This document shows, piece after piece, positions 33,356-44,413 of a stretch of 64,000 nucleotides of DNA (positions within the stretch are counted from its first letter, which is position 1; every line of letters starts with the position of its first letter). The notes under the pieces were generated by a model that did no database searches, was not told where the DNA came from, and saw only the letters and a list, made by a program, of their open reading frames with translations. Position numbers and translations under genes: made by a program. The DNA is from Stereocaulon alpinum (Eukaryota > Ascomycota > Lecanoromycetes > Lecanorales > Stereocaulaceae): positions 1 through 64,000 of the forward strand of contig JAEUBA010000070.1 of assembly GCA_018257865.1 (NCBI GenBank), read 5' to 3'.

Positions 33356-34893
33356 ATGCACAACCCCACTCGGCACATGGCGTTCGGCCTCGACAGAGGG
33401 GTCGAGACACGAGACCATGAAAGTCATGTTGCTGAGGCGGAAGCTTTACTTAATGACTCGTGGCTATCGGAGGATGACATGAGACGGTCAAGTTCAACTG
33501 AAAGTATGACATCGCGTTTGAAAACGTCTTGGTATGCTCACAGAGAGAAACCGAGTATCATTAACAATGGCTCGCCAACTTCAGATGATGCACCCCAGCT
33601 AGCCCTCGAATCTTTGCACGACTCCAATGATCTTGACAACGCGCATTTGCGAGCTCAGGGTCATGAAGCTGCCTTACAACGCTCGTTTTCGCCTTTGGCG
33701 GCTCTTGGACTGGGCTTCAGGTTAGTTCCCTCACTTTCTTCTCTGCTTTGCGTGGAAATGAATGCGTCCATGAGCTTGTATATGACTGATTTGGATTGAT
33801 AGTATTACCAACTCCTGGGTTGGGTACTTGAGTAATTTTGGGCAGAATCTCATCTACGGCGGACCCCAGAGTGTGGTATTCGGCTTGCTGGTTGCAACAG
33901 CTGTGCAATGGACCATTACTTTGGGGCTATCGGAGGTTGCGAGTGCTTTTCCTTCGGCTGGTGTGAGCTCAGCCGGTACCCTGTCGAAGCGCTGCCGTAA
34001 CAGCTGACTTATGAGTGCAGGGACAATACCATTTTACCTACATTCTAGCGCCGACGAAGCATAAGAAGTTTGCTGCCTTTGTGATCGGCTGGATGACTTT
34101 GTTGGGATGGTGGGTCATTACTTGCTCCGGTGTCTCGCTCTGTGCTGTGTCTGTGGCCGGTATGATCAATTTCTGGCATCCGTTATGGGAGGCTGCAAGG
34201 TGGCAGATCTATCTAATTTATCTGGTTACTATATTTATTACGGGTAGGCCTCTCCATGTGTCCATTTCTTTCAGGCGTGGTACGCTACTGACAGCAAGGA
34301 TAGCTGGCCCTTTGTTTCTATCGCCCAAGTCGGTTCCTAAGATCACACAAGCTACGCTGTTTCTATCCGTCTCGGGGTTTGTCATCGTCTTCATTCTGCT
34401 GCTGGCACTGAAGAAACAGACGAGGCCTGCTTCTTTCATTACGGAGTCAGGGCTTGGAACAAGTGGGTGGAGCGATGGTACTGCGTGGATGATAGGCATT
34501 GGTAATGCTCTGTGAGCCCCTCTTCTTCACCACATCCGCTACAATTGGCTAAACTATGCGAAAGATACGCTTACGGTGGTACCGATGGGGCTATACATAT
34601 TGCAGAGGAGATCCCACGCCCGGGAAAGAACATCCCTTTAGCCATGTGAGTACAATTCCCCGGGGTTTTTGATTGACAGATTTCTGATCCGTCAAGGAAC
34701 CTGACCATGTGCATTGGCTTTCTCACAGCCTTCCCCATGACCCTTGCCCTCATGTTCGGCATGACGGACATAGATGCAGTGCTCAATTCTAAACTAGCGA
34801 GCGCAGAGATATTCTACCAGATTACGCAGAGCAGGGGGATCGTCACATTCATGCAATGCTGGGTTATTGTCGTATACTTCAGTGAGCAGGCCT

Positions 34894-34924
<31 letters not shown>

Positions 34925-35613
34925 TTCTATGATTCCTGCTGACCGTCGTCCCCAGTGTCTTTGACCAGCCAATGGGTCACCGCAGGACGGATGACTTGGG
35001 CCTTTGCTCGGGATGTGAGAAGATCGCTCTTTCTCCGTCTTAACTCACTGCTGATAAGGAATTGAAGCGCGGCATCCCCTATTCCGAGTTCTTTTCGCAT
35101 GTCAGTACCTCGCGTGACTTCCCAGTCCGAGCGACTATTCTCTCGATATGCTTCTGTTGCATCTACGGCCTCCTCTACCTCGCTTCCACAACCGCATTCA
35201 ATTCCATTGTCACATCCGCAGTCCTGTATCTCGTACGTTCCTCTCCCTGCACCAGTCCTTCCCAAAGACCTTGCAGCTAACCGCCCCACCCAACGCAGAG
35301 CATCACCTACGCAGTCCCCCAAGGCATAATAGTAACCCGCGGCCGTGCCACCTCCCTCCCAACAACCCGGGCCTTCGATCTTGGCAATCTAGGCTACATC
35401 TGCAACATCTTGTCACCCCTGCTAGTAGCGGTGATAGGAACATTCATATGTTTCCCACCTGAGCTACCTGTTACGACAAGCAATATGAATTATACGCCCG
35501 TGATACTGTTTGGACTGTTTGTCGTTATAATGGGACTTTGGTACACGAGGGGCAAGAAGTTTGTGGGGCCAAGGATTGATTGGGAGTTGCTGAACTTGAC
35601 TGCTTGTAGATAG
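33356..35613 (+). CDS. APC-superfamily permease (amino acid/choline type)
   Basis: Nine exons (33356-33720, 33803-33962, 34021-34243, 34295-34511, 34565-34645, 34697-34881, 34956-35014, 35059-35232, 35299-35613) close in frame at 592 residues. It is a 12-helix permease of the fungal amino acid/choline transporter family (HNM1- and GABA-permease-like), importing amino acids, choline or related amines with protons. A soluble N-terminus of about 115 residues precedes SITNSWVGYLSNFGQNLIYG. The conserved GLSEVASAFPSAGGQYHFTY and YAYGGTDGAIHIAEEIPRPG motifs are present, the latter in the family's helix-8 region. The third intron (34244-34294, 51 nt) is in frame without a stop, so a retained form is possible. 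A CAT repeat sits in intron 6. The substrate cannot be read from sequence. Its place after the NRPS-like gene makes precursor uptake or product transport conceivable. Confidence 0.87.
34896..34925 (+). repeat. CAT trinucleotide microsatellite, 10 units
   Basis: Ten perfect CAT units inside intron 6 of the permease gene. Read through, they would encode a run of His, but the splice sites on either side place them outside the coding sequence. It should be length-variable between strains. Confidence 0.9.
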
Positions 35614-36484
35614 GGAGAGGGTAAGGGTGAGCGGTTCGGAGCATCGCTTGATTCTGTTTGCTTTATTAGAGAAGCGACGTTGACATGACTGATGAACATG
35701 GGCGATGGATCATAAACGGGTTATGATGCTTAGGGTGTGTCTGTCAGCGAAACATGGCTGGAGTGGGGTGCATGGAATTCTTCTTCCTACAATCCATGGC
35801 CGCTGACCTTGTTGGATGATCTCCGCAGCATTCGTTTTCGTAGCGAGCGTTTCCAACGTCCTGAAATTAGTCTATTCGTATTATAGCACATCAATTTCGA
35901 TCAGCAACTCGTGGGGATATGTACTGTATGTTTCAGGTTCTGCATCGAAGCATCTTGCAGGTATAGCCGCGCTGGGAAGTCCCCATGCCGAGACGTGCAT
36001 GGGAGTTTCACGCGACGAACACAAGGTGCTCGGACCAAGCACGGCTCGCTAAGTGCAGGACGTGAAGATTCGGTATTATTCGGCTGCAGCTTGGCAATTG
36101 ACATATTAGGTATGTACCCATACCTAGGTACATTAGCCGAAGGTAGGTCCTCCTACTTTAGTACCATGCACCACTTTGAGCTAAGAGCCAGAAGATCTGT
36201 GCGTTAGGCTTCTCGATGTATCTCCTCCCGAGAATCACCGTCACTGGAGAAATGCATCTAACGCGTCAGTGTCGGCAACATCGCTCTCCTTGCTTTAGCT
36301 AAGCTGTATCCCATTGTCGATTCTAAACCTCTCTGTGTATATCTCCAGTCTCTACCTCCAAGCCATAGTACCAGCTGCAATAGCAATAGCGAGCATAGGG
36401 CCCACAACCGCAGGAAAGAGCATTCAAAATACCTTCCACGCAACATACGAAAACGTGACAACGGAAGAGAGTAAAAAGGAAAAC
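35614..36484. other. Intergenic region before the alcohol dehydrogenase
   Basis: 871 bases. The dehydrogenase frame stays open upstream to about 36314 but without an ATG, so that part is treated as 5' UTR. A small near-palindromic stretch with TACCCATACCTAGGTAC lies at about 36115-36131. Nothing else is recognised. Confidence 0.45.
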
Positions 36485-37744
36485 ATGCACACAGACACCA
36501 TGCCGGCAGAGACTCAAGAGCCTACCCAGCACCTGCACCACCCCAATCCCCCGTCCGCAGAGCCTAAATCGACCGCTCAAGAAACCCCCCCTACACCCCC
36601 CAAGAGCGCCAACCCCACAACACCACAAGAACCACCTCCACCCCCAACCCAACCACCCACCACCTTCACCGGCTACCTAGCCACCTCCCCCACCTCCCCC
36701 CTAACCCAGTCCCCCTTCCCCCCCAAAACGTTCCGCCCAACAGACATCGACATAGCCATAACCCACTGCGGCCTCTGCTTCTCCGACATCTCAACCCTCC
36801 GCTCAAGCTGGTCCCCAACCCCCTACCCAATCTGCCTCGGCCACGAAATAATCGGCACAGCAATCCGCATCGGCGCCTCCGCACGCCCCGGTATCAGCCC
36901 AGGAGACCGCGTAGGCGTAGGACCACAGGGGTATAATTGCCACTCGTCCACTTGCGGGCCCTGCTCGAGCGGGAAGGAGAATTATTGTCCGAGGCGCGTG
37001 GGGACGTACGGGGAGCGGTATGAGGATGGGAGCGGGATGTCGCAGGGGGGGTTTGCGGATTTCACGAGGCAGGATTCGGGGAGTGTGGTGAGGATTCCGG
37101 AGGGGGTTGATGGTGCTAGTGCGGCTGTTATGTTGTGTGCGGGCGCGACTGTTTATGAGCCGCTCAAGGAGCATGGTGCTGCTACGCCTGGGAAGCGGGT
37201 TGGGATCGTTGGGTTGGGCGGGTTAGGGCATTTGGGCGTTTTGTTTGCCAAGGCGATGGGGTGCGAGCATGTTGTTGCTGTGAGTCGTAGGGAGGATAAA
37301 CGCGAGCATGCTGTTAAGCTAGGAGCAGATGGATATATTGCGACGGCCGATGAGGAGGGATGGGCGGAGAAGCATGCGGCTTCTTTGGATTTGATAATCT
37401 GCACGGTATCGGATCCGCGGATGCCGTTGATGGAGTATTTGGGTTTGTTGAGGCCGAAGGGCGTGTTCTGTCAGGTGGGCATACCGGAGGGGCCGCTGCC
37501 GCAGTTGGATACGATGGCGTTGGTGCTGAATGGGACGAGCGTTTGTTTCAGCGATAGTGCGAGTCCGGGGAATGTGAGGGAGATGCTGAATCTGGCAGCT
37601 GAGAAAGGGGTGAAGGCTTGGACGGAGTGTAGGCCGATGGAGGAGATAAATAGTGTTATAAAGGAGATGGAGGAGGGGAGGGCGAGGTTTAGGTATGTGA
37701 TGGTCAACGAAGGATCAGAAAAGGGAACACAGAAATCAGAATAG
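36485..37744 (+). CDS. Zinc-dependent alcohol dehydrogenase (cinnamyl-alcohol/ADH6-like)
   Basis: A single exon of 419 residues from the ATG at 36485 (MHTDTMPAETQ); 36500 is an alternative start. It is a medium-chain dehydrogenase interconverting alcohols and aldehydes, probably with NADPH. Residues 1 to about 60 are a proline- and threonine-rich extension absent from typical family members (about 360 residues). The catalytic domain shows HCGLCFSD and GHEIIG (zinc ligands), then the structural-zinc loop CHSSTCGPCSSGKENYC, and the Rossmann loop GLGGLGHLGV. The coding strand is extremely C-rich up to about 36935, then extremely G-rich to the end, with codon choice reversing (GGC and CCC give way to GGG and CCG). 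Its proximity to a reductase-ending NRPS-like gene suggests it could act on the released aldehyde; this is inference. Confidence 0.9.
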   Translation: MHTDTMPAETQEPTQHLHHPNPPSAEPKSTAQETPPTPPKSANPTTPQEPPPPPTQPPTTFTGYLATSPTSPLTQSPFPPKTFRPTDIDIAITHCGLCFSDISTLRSSWSPTPYPICLGHEIIGTAIRIGASARPGISPGDRVGVGPQGYNCHSSTCGPCSSGKENYCPRRVGTYGERYEDGSGMSQGGFADFTRQDSGSVVRIPEGVDGASAAVMLCAGATVYEPLKEHGAATPGKRVGIVGLGGLGHLGVLFAKAMGCEHVVAVSRREDKREHAVKLGADGYIATADEEGWAEKHAASLDLIICTVSDPRMPLMEYLGLLRPKGVFCQVGIPEGPLPQLDTMALVLNGTSVCFSDSASPGNVREMLNLAAEKGVKAWTECRPMEEINSVIKEMEEGRARFRYVMVNEGSEKGTQKSE

Positions 37745-37945
37745 AATATAAGCACCTTGAGACACAGCGAGGAAATCAACCTTTCTCTCATTCGATGAGC
37801 CGACCTGAACAGGAACGAGGGTGCATTACTATCCCACGATGAATCGCTAAGGCCGAATAGAACAGCCCCAACTGAGGGCTCCTTCGCTGAAGCGCACACA
37901 CGCGATGCAGCCGCAATACACAACCCTTCTAAACTTACTCTTTCC

Positions 37946-40343
37946 TTACTTCGACAAATTGCCCAAAATGTCCTGACCATCGCCTTTCGTCTCAATAGTC
38001 TTGAATTTGTCACCGCTGCCCTCGCCCTTCTCGGCCCTTACATACGCAGCCTCACTTCTATCAGTCAACAATTTCAGATCAGCATCACTCAAGATATCCG
38101 CTCCCTCGCCAGGATCGTAATTCTCAAAGTCCTCATTAGCCAGGATCTGCTGCAATTCTGTGTACTCATCGTCTCCGCCCTTCTTGGGTTTGCGATCCAG
38201 TATGCTCCGAAACTTATCTTTTTGGATGACCAGCTTCTCGAGTCGACGCTTGCCGTCTGCCTTTTCGAGCAGAGTCTGCTCTACAGTGCCTTTGGTGGCG
38301 AGTCGGTAGATGATGACGGGTCTCGTCTGTCCGATGCGGTGAGCGCGGTCTTGGGCCTGAAGATCTTGCTGTGGATTCCAGTCACTGTCAAAGAGAATGA
38401 CTGTGTCTGCAGAGGTAAGGTTAATTCCGAGACCACCTGCACGAGTACTGAGGAGGAAGAGTTGGTGGTCCTTCCTAGTGTTGAAAGCTTCGATCTGCTC
38501 TTGACGGTCCTCAGCCTTCACAGCCCCATCGATACGGCAGACAGGCCAGCCACGAAGGACCGTAGCCCAATCTTCTAGAATGTCGAGTTGCTTCGAGAAT
38601 TGGGAGAAGAGGATGACCTTGTGGCCCTTTTTGAACAGGTATGGCACTAGACGATCTAGCATCATCATCTTCCCGGAGTCCGTGACTAATGTTTCATCGG
38701 GGTCAGCGTCTGGTGCCCAGGGCCAGGAAAAGTGATGAGGGCTATTGCAAGCAAGGCGGAGTTGCATCACGGGATTCTGTAGTTTCTTCTGGTTCACTTC
38801 TTTTCTCGCTTGTCTGAGAGTCTCAGCATGATCACGCTCTTCCCGTTCTTCCTCATCCACTTCTTCGCTGTCACTGCTCTGCTCCAATTGCTTGAAGTAC
38901 TCGCGATCACTAACTTCAGCATAGTTTTGCTTTTTGGGTCTACCTCTACCTCTTCCAGAAGTTCCAGATTTGATACTGGTCGCAGGCGTCGAGCCTCTAG
39001 ATGACTTTGCACTCTTGTTAGGCGTCGAAGTACCACTCCCGGCTTTACGCTTCTTGCCTTTCATTTCGCTGACTCTCGAGTCTTCAAGTCTCTCGCCAAT
39101 TCGCTCAACGGCTTTTTCCTCTAGGTAAGATCGAATGTCATTATCTTTGATCTTACGGTACAATTCCTTCTGCACCGGTGTCAAGGGCGCGTATAGGATG
39201 TATTCGCGCTTCTTCGGCAGGTTCTGCTCTACATCGTTCTTCACCCGGCGCAGTAAGAAAGGTTTAAGAATTGCGTGGAGAGAAGCTATGGTCTTCTTTT
39301 GTCGTTCTTTGGAGATGAATTGCTTGTGACCATCCTTATCTTGCACGTCGGAGAAGTCGAACATGCTCTCGAAATGTTCGAGGTCCGCGAAAGCATCAGG
39401 AAGGAGAAAGTTGAGTAGGGACCAAAGTTCTGAAAGGTTATTCTGAAGCGGCGTTCCAGTCAATATCAAGCGACTCTCCGAAGGGTACTGCTTCAGTTCC
39501 CTGACAAGCTTGCAATTGAAATTCTTCAACCGGTGACCTTCATCCACGACGATGAACTTCCAAGGATAAGAAGCCAGGTATTTCTTGTCTCTCATGCAAA
39601 TTTCGTACGATGTGCAGACAACAGGAAATTTGGCTCCCTTCGCATCACCTTTAAGCTGCTTCCGTCTTATCTCTGCTCGCACTTGTGGAGATCCATGATA
39701 CATTACAGCAGGAATATCGGGTGTCCAGAAATTGAATTCTCGAAGCCAGTTGTTAACCGTGCTCAATGGGCCAAGAATCAGAAAGGGGCCATTTGTGCCG
39801 TTCTCGCGGAGGAACGCCAGGAAAGAGATGAGTTGGACCTGTGCCACGGTCAGCGCATATCTCCCACAACAATACTGCTATGCATACAGTCTTCCCCAAT
39901 CCCATCTCATCAGCCAGAATTCCATTCAACCCGATTTGATACAGGCAAGTCAACCACGTCAGCCCCTCCAGCTGATAATCTCTCATCTTCCCACCCTTCA
40001 CCAACTTCGGTTGCGCCGACATGCCCACTTTCCTCGCTTCCAGTGCCTGCTTCAATTGATCCATGACAGCCGAAGAGAAGCCCTGGCTCCTGTTCAGGAA
40101 CCATTCCAGATCCTTCATGTAAGCACTGCTTTGGCCGTCGTTGTGCAATCTGTCTTTGTCGGCTTCCTTTCTCTCCCTTTCTTCGCGCTTGCTTTCTTTG
40201 CGTAGTCGCTCTTCCTCTTCACGCATCTTTTCGACTCTGGGGTCGTAGGCATCGTCAGCCATTGAAGGAGGCGAAGAGGGAGGACTTGATGCGCTTGAGG
40301 CGGCATCATCAATGGATCCGGGCGTCATGGGCGTGGAGCTCAT
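37946..40343 (-). CDS. IRC5: SNF2-family chromatin remodeller, LSH/HELLS/IRC5 type
   Basis: Two exons, 39888-40343 and 37946-39838, separated by a 49-nt intron, give 782 residues. It is an ATP-dependent nucleosome remodeller related to mammalian LSH, plant DDM1, yeast Irc5 and Neurospora MUS-30, linked to DNA repair, DNA methylation or heterochromatin. The N-terminus is acidic/basic coiled coil ([19 protein letters not shown]). The ATPase begins with YQLEGLTWL and DEMGLGKT ending at residue 152, followed by the DEGH box and [15 protein letters not shown] Ser/Gly/Lys-rich insert at about residues 395-450 has a [11 protein letters not shown]-hook-like piece. The helicase C lobe has [11 protein letters not shown] and [11 protein letters not shown]. 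All catalytic motifs are intact. The start was chosen at MSSTPMTPG because upstream sequence is not conserved-looking. It is a housekeeping-type gene, though notable in a genome with RIP. Confidence 0.93.
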
Positions 40344-40989
40344 GTTCGCAGGGATGAATGGATGAAGAGTTGTCGTATGCAGTTTAAACCCGACTGGGAC
40401 GTTGCCTGACCGTGAGGTGGAGTGAGCCGGGCGTGCTTCCTTATAAATTGTTCTAAGGTTTAGGGGTGTTTGAGGTAAAATTTGTGTCCAAGCTTCCCTG
40501 AGAGGTACGAAGTTCAGGTGCCAGGTGGAAGAGGAATGATCTTGCTTTTTCTGTGACAAAGCGCCACCATGTATTCTGAGTTCTTCTCTCAGGATGATAC
40601 AGGTGTAACGCAGTAGTACGACAAGCCAAAAAGGCACAATGGTGATAGGAAGACAATTGGTTTCAATTGCACGTACATGAACGCGTGCATGGGAGAAGTT
40701 GGGACGTCGGTACCTGCAGGGGAAATGTTACGATTAGCACGGATTCGATCGCCACAGTGGTGATGTCAATTCCCGTCACTTGGACGCGACAAAGACGCGA
40801 TCTGCGTCGTACCTCTAAGAGATGAGATCTTCAATCGAGGACCATGTGTACCGATCGATCTAAGTGTGATCAATAATATGTTTCTAGTCAGGTGTTACTT
40901 GGAACTCTACACCATGCAGAGTAGTAACGCTACATATAACGTTGGCAAGGTATCATTCTTTTGTTACTTTCGACAATAATTCCCGCCCC
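40344..40989. other. Intergenic region upstream of the remodeller
   Basis: 646 bases between the remodeller start and the stop of the next minus-strand gene. No gene is visible. Confidence 0.45.
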
Positions 40990-42906
40990 TCATAATTTCT
41001 TCTGGTTTCCGTCCATCCCACCTCGCACCTTTCCCTCGTTAGCAGCCATCATTTCCAGATCGGAGGCCCACGGATATGGAGCCGGCGGTGTAGATGTAGT
41101 CGGAGCTGCTGGTGTTGGATTGGTTTTAGGTCCCTTAGATGGCTTTGCGGATCTGTTGTTAGCAGTGGCTGTAGTGGCTATGGAGGCACCCGCCGTGGGC
41201 TTTTTGTTGTAAGCCCGCTTCTTCTTGGGTGCTGCGCCGTCACTATTTCCTGCCAAGCTCATATCCCGGGTAGCCGCCGTAGGTGGTTGGGTAGTTTGAC
41301 TAGCCGTTCGCTTCCTGGAAGTTGGCTGGGGAATGACTTTATTCACTGCTAATGGGTCGTTCGTGGGTCTGTCTAAGGTCGGCTCCTCTGTTGGGGTAGG
41401 CAGTAATGTTGACAGATTGGGCGCTTTGGGAAGAGCACTCTTGGTTGCTTGTGCATGTTCTGCCGTTGGATTCTGTGGTCGCGAGGCCAAAGACGAACGA
41501 GGTTGTGCTGAAGCGACTGGAAATTCTCGAGACGGCACCAAATGTGCCGCCACCGGCGAAGAGTGGGCGGCGATCATCTCAGCAGCCGTAGATCGATGCC
41601 GTGAAGGAATTCCGTCGCTGTTGTGCTGTAATTGTCCGTGCCTGGCTAGGACAGGATTGGCTGGTTGCCGGACTGGTGTAGATTTCGTCTGGAGTTGGGA
41701 AGATATGTCGTTTGCTGACTCGTCGGAGCTGTGAGCGACGTCTCTCGTAGCGTGTCCATTCGGACGCGAGTCGCTGGACTGACGCTTGGGTGTTGCACTA
41801 CCGGAAACCGGCCTTACCCAGGTATCATCTAGCAGCGAGGACTCGAAACCACAGTACTCGAGATAGGCTTTGGCTTTGGCCAGCTCAGAACGCGTTGTTT
41901 GGAGATGGTCTTCTTCACCGACATGACGATAGATAGTTCGCTCCAGGATGTCGCGATAGCCGGTTTCTGAAATCCTTTCCCCACTGAGCAGTTTCTCTTG
42001 GGTATGGTCCCTCAACTGCTTCGCACTCGTCTCTTCTTCTCGGCTCCGCTTCTGACGCTTAAGCAATAGGTCGGTCAATTCCCTTACTTGCTCACCGTTC
42101 AGTCGTAAACGTGCCATTGTCTGCTCAGATCTTGCTGCAGGAGACCGCCCATGTATGGTGTCAGCAAGGTCCAGTTTATGAGTGATGGTGTCAGCAAGGT
42201 CCAGCTTATGAGTGATGGTAAGGTCGTCCCAAGCCGAGACCTCCGCCTCAGCTGCCTTAGTTGGTTGTTCTTCCTCATCGCTTGTCTCCATTTCGGCCAT
42301 CGTCCAATCAAAACCCGTCCTTCGGCCCAGTTCTCCTATCTTTTTCATGTTCTTCACGAATGTTGGGTTTTGGGATCCATTGTCAGATGGCCCAAGGCCG
42401 TCTGTAGGTGCTAAACCCGTCGGGCTATCTATCGTGTTCGAAGTGCTGGATCGGGGTCTTGTGCTACCGCTAGGTGTACGTGCTGGGGTGGAAAACATGG
42501 TCTGTGAATTCACTCTTTGGTGGGGTCCGTTGCCACTGATCGAATAATCTTCATCACTTGAATCTGAAACAGGCAGTCCTGAGTGCACGTTATCCTGGTT
42601 AATATCCTGGTCGTGGTTGGAAATTGGTGGACTCGATTGTGACATATCAAGTGTTGGAAACGCAGCAGGCGGAAGATTTGGATTGAACTCGGTTATGGGC
42701 CCGCAATATACGTCCTTTTTAGTGGACCTTGTTCGTGGTGGCGAAGGCCATCTTAGCTGCTCCAGTTGAGGTGATTTGCGAGACTTTGTATCTTTTGGAG
42801 AGTCTTCATGTGTCGAAGTCTTTCGAGGAGATGAACCGTAATCATCGTCATCAAATCTCTTGGGAGCTTTGAGGTCATTTCGCTCTCGTAGCGTGTACGG
42901 CGACAT
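40990..42906 (-). CDS. Disordered fungal protein with a central coiled-coil-like segment
   Basis: One exon of 638 residues from the ATG at 42906 (MSPYTLRERNDLKAP). The frame continues upstream to 43125 but that part reads like translated UTR. Most of the protein is Ser/Thr/Pro-rich and likely disordered. A folded-looking block of about 130 residues in the middle starts near TMARLRLNGEQVRELTDLLLKRQKRSR and continues through ISETGYRDILERTIYRHVGEEDHL to YLEYCGFESS; it is helical and charged. Just before it is a perfect duplication of the ten residues ITHKLDLADT. A basic patch near the C-terminus (KKKRAYNKKP) may be a nuclear localisation signal. I do not recognise the family; the function is unknown. 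Confidence 0.7.
   Translation of the reverse strand: MSPYTLRERNDLKAPKRFDDDDYGSSPRKTSTHEDSPKDTKSRKSPQLEQLRWPSPPRTRSTKKDVYCGPITEFNPNLPPAAFPTLDMSQSSPPISNHDQDINQDNVHSGLPVSDSSDEDYSISGNGPHQRVNSQTMFSTPARTPSGSTRPRSSTSNTIDSPTGLAPTDGLGPSDNGSQNPTFVKNMKKIGELGRRTGFDWTMAEMETSDEEEQPTKAAEAEVSAWDDLTITHKLDLADTITHKLDLADTIHGRSPAARSEQTMARLRLNGEQVRELTDLLLKRQKRSREEETSAKQLRDHTQEKLLSGERISETGYRDILERTIYRHVGEEDHLQTTRSELAKAKAYLEYCGFESSLLDDTWVRPVSGSATPKRQSSDSRPNGHATRDVAHSSDESANDISSQLQTKSTPVRQPANPVLARHGQLQHNSDGIPSRHRSTAAEMIAAHSSPVAAHLVPSREFPVASAQPRSSLASRPQNPTAEHAQATKSALPKAPNLSTLLPTPTEEPTLDRPTNDPLAVNKVIPQPTSRKRTASQTTQPPTAATRDMSLAGNSDGAAPKKKRAYNKKPTAGASIATTATANNRSAKPSKGPKTNPTPAAPTTSTPPAPYPWASDLEMMAANEGKVRGGMDGNQKKL
42157..42216 (-). 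repeat. 30-bp exact in-frame tandem duplication
   Basis: Two 30-bp units, 42157-42186 and 42187-42216, differ at one base (T/C, silent). They encode ITHKLDLADT twice inside the disordered protein. The near identity suggests a recent duplication by slippage or unequal exchange. Confidence 0.92.
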
Positions 42907-43347
42907 TGTTATCGGGCCTAATGCATGAAAGTAACAATGACTGAATGTCTTAGAAGAAGAAGAAAACCCTATCGTGAAGAACAAAACCTGGGGTTGGTCT
43001 GCAAGTGTCAAGCAAGGCGTGGCAATGTTGAAGGACGGAAGGAACGTGTTATGAAGCTTTGTCAACCTTGGGACATCAAGCGGGTAATAAGGATGTCCAA
43101 AAGGCCGTCGTAATTCACTCCACATCAGTTCATAGCCCTACGATCACCAAATAAACGCTATGAGGGGCACACGATCAGGCTTTGTTGATGTTTGACTGAA
43201 TAAAGTATGCCTTTTAGCAAGACGCAATGCCAGTAAAGATTAGAGATGAGCACTCGCCATTGTGCTGCAAGCAATAAGTAGATATCTGTCAGCCATCTAT
43301 GCCAGGGTATCATAATTCAATGCTAGCATCCACCATGTTGAAGATGC
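42907..43347. other. Intergenic region
   Basis: 441 bases between two minus-strand genes. The open frame upstream of 42906 is discussed with that gene. Nothing else is seen. Confidence 0.4.
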
Positions 43348-44413
43348 TTAAGAAACATGCCTGTCCTGGAACGGAGCAGAACCAGCTCTCCCCTCGAATC
43401 TCCCAAAATCAGAGAATCGAACTTCTCCATCCATGTCCATATCATCTTCGTAGGAATCATCAATAGTCCTCTTCGAGGACTTCCCCGATCCTCCGTTTCC
43501 ACTATTGTCCACTCCTGCCTTCCCAGTGCCTCCATTCCCAGGCATTCGGCTGTCCGCTTGAACAACATCCCGCTTCGCCCGTAGGATTATCTCGTATGTC
43601 GAAAGTAGATTCCTCAATGAGTCGTCGAAGGCGACAGCGAAGCGCTGAGCTTGGACAATCTGAACTGCTTTGATGAGGTCCATAGAGTACATAGCCATAA
43701 TGTATGCCGTTACAAGGGTGGCCGAGCGTTCGTTCCCACTCTCACAGAAGACTAAAACCTTTCCAGGTGTGGATGGTGAATGGCCTTGAATACCAGCCGT
43801 TGCCTGAGCCCCTCTGGCTTGATGAATTTGATACATTGTTGAAAGATGTTTATTGATAAGCGCGATTGCCCCTGGGAATGCTGCAATGAGCTCCTGGTTC
43901 CCTGCAACATCGATGTTCCTAGCTTCAATGCCCATTTCTTGGGCCACTTTTGATCCTAACAATTTCGCAAGAGCTGACATAGTATTGCGTACTGCTATAA
44001 CCATTGTGATGCCTTCTCGTTGTAGGAAAGCTCGATCTCTGGCCGCAGCCATGGGCCCAAGGTATAGGAAGGGTAGGATCTGTTGCGCCATTCGACGTTG
44101 CTCGTATTTCCACTCCTAAAACCCCCGGGGCTTAGCTATGCATACACCAGAGTGGCGCAGGTGGACCTACCAGCATATTGTTCGAAGATATGAAATTGCC
44201 ATATGTGACCATCTGAAGGAATTCTGCGTTGGCGAACCCACTAGACTCATAGTCGAAGGTGGATTCTTGTACAACATGTAGGTCTGGTATGCCATTCGCA
44301 TCTAAGGCAGGAGGTGGGACGATTATGCGAGGGGGAGAGGGAACGCGCCAGCTATAACCCTGGGCAGGTAGGTGTGGTCCAGCCATTTCGTGTGGAGATG
44401 TGGGAGCTGGCAT
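43348..44413 (-). CDS. Dual-specificity phosphatase-like protein (STYX-like)
   Basis: Two exons, 44171-44413 and 43348-44115, give 336 residues. The fold is that of dual-specificity phosphatases: QILPFLYLGPMAAARDRAFLQ starts the domain and VLVFCESGNERSA is the signature. The CX5R core is present as Cys205 to Arg211, so it keeps the nucleophile and the arginine, but the His normally before the Cys is Phe, and the Ser after Arg is kept. Pseudophosphatases such as STYX lose the Cys instead. This one may be active with altered cysteine reactivity, or a binder. The N-terminal ~100 residues hold Pro-rich sequence and FDYESSGFANAEFLQMVTYGNF. The C-terminal ~70 are Gly/Ser-rich then acidic (DDSYEDDMDMDGE). 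Substrate and location are unknown. Confidence 0.82.

Noticed and set aside
34896..34925. Polyhistidine tract in the permease
   Set aside because: The CAT repeat lies within intron 6; the frame across it does not contain the conserved helix.
36314..36484. N-terminal hydrophobic extension of the alcohol dehydrogenase
   Set aside because: The open frame upstream of 36485 has no ATG; it is more likely 5' UTR.
37946..40343. Link between the LSH-type remodeller and the biosynthetic genes
   Set aside because: It is a conserved housekeeping-type gene; proximity alone is not evidence.
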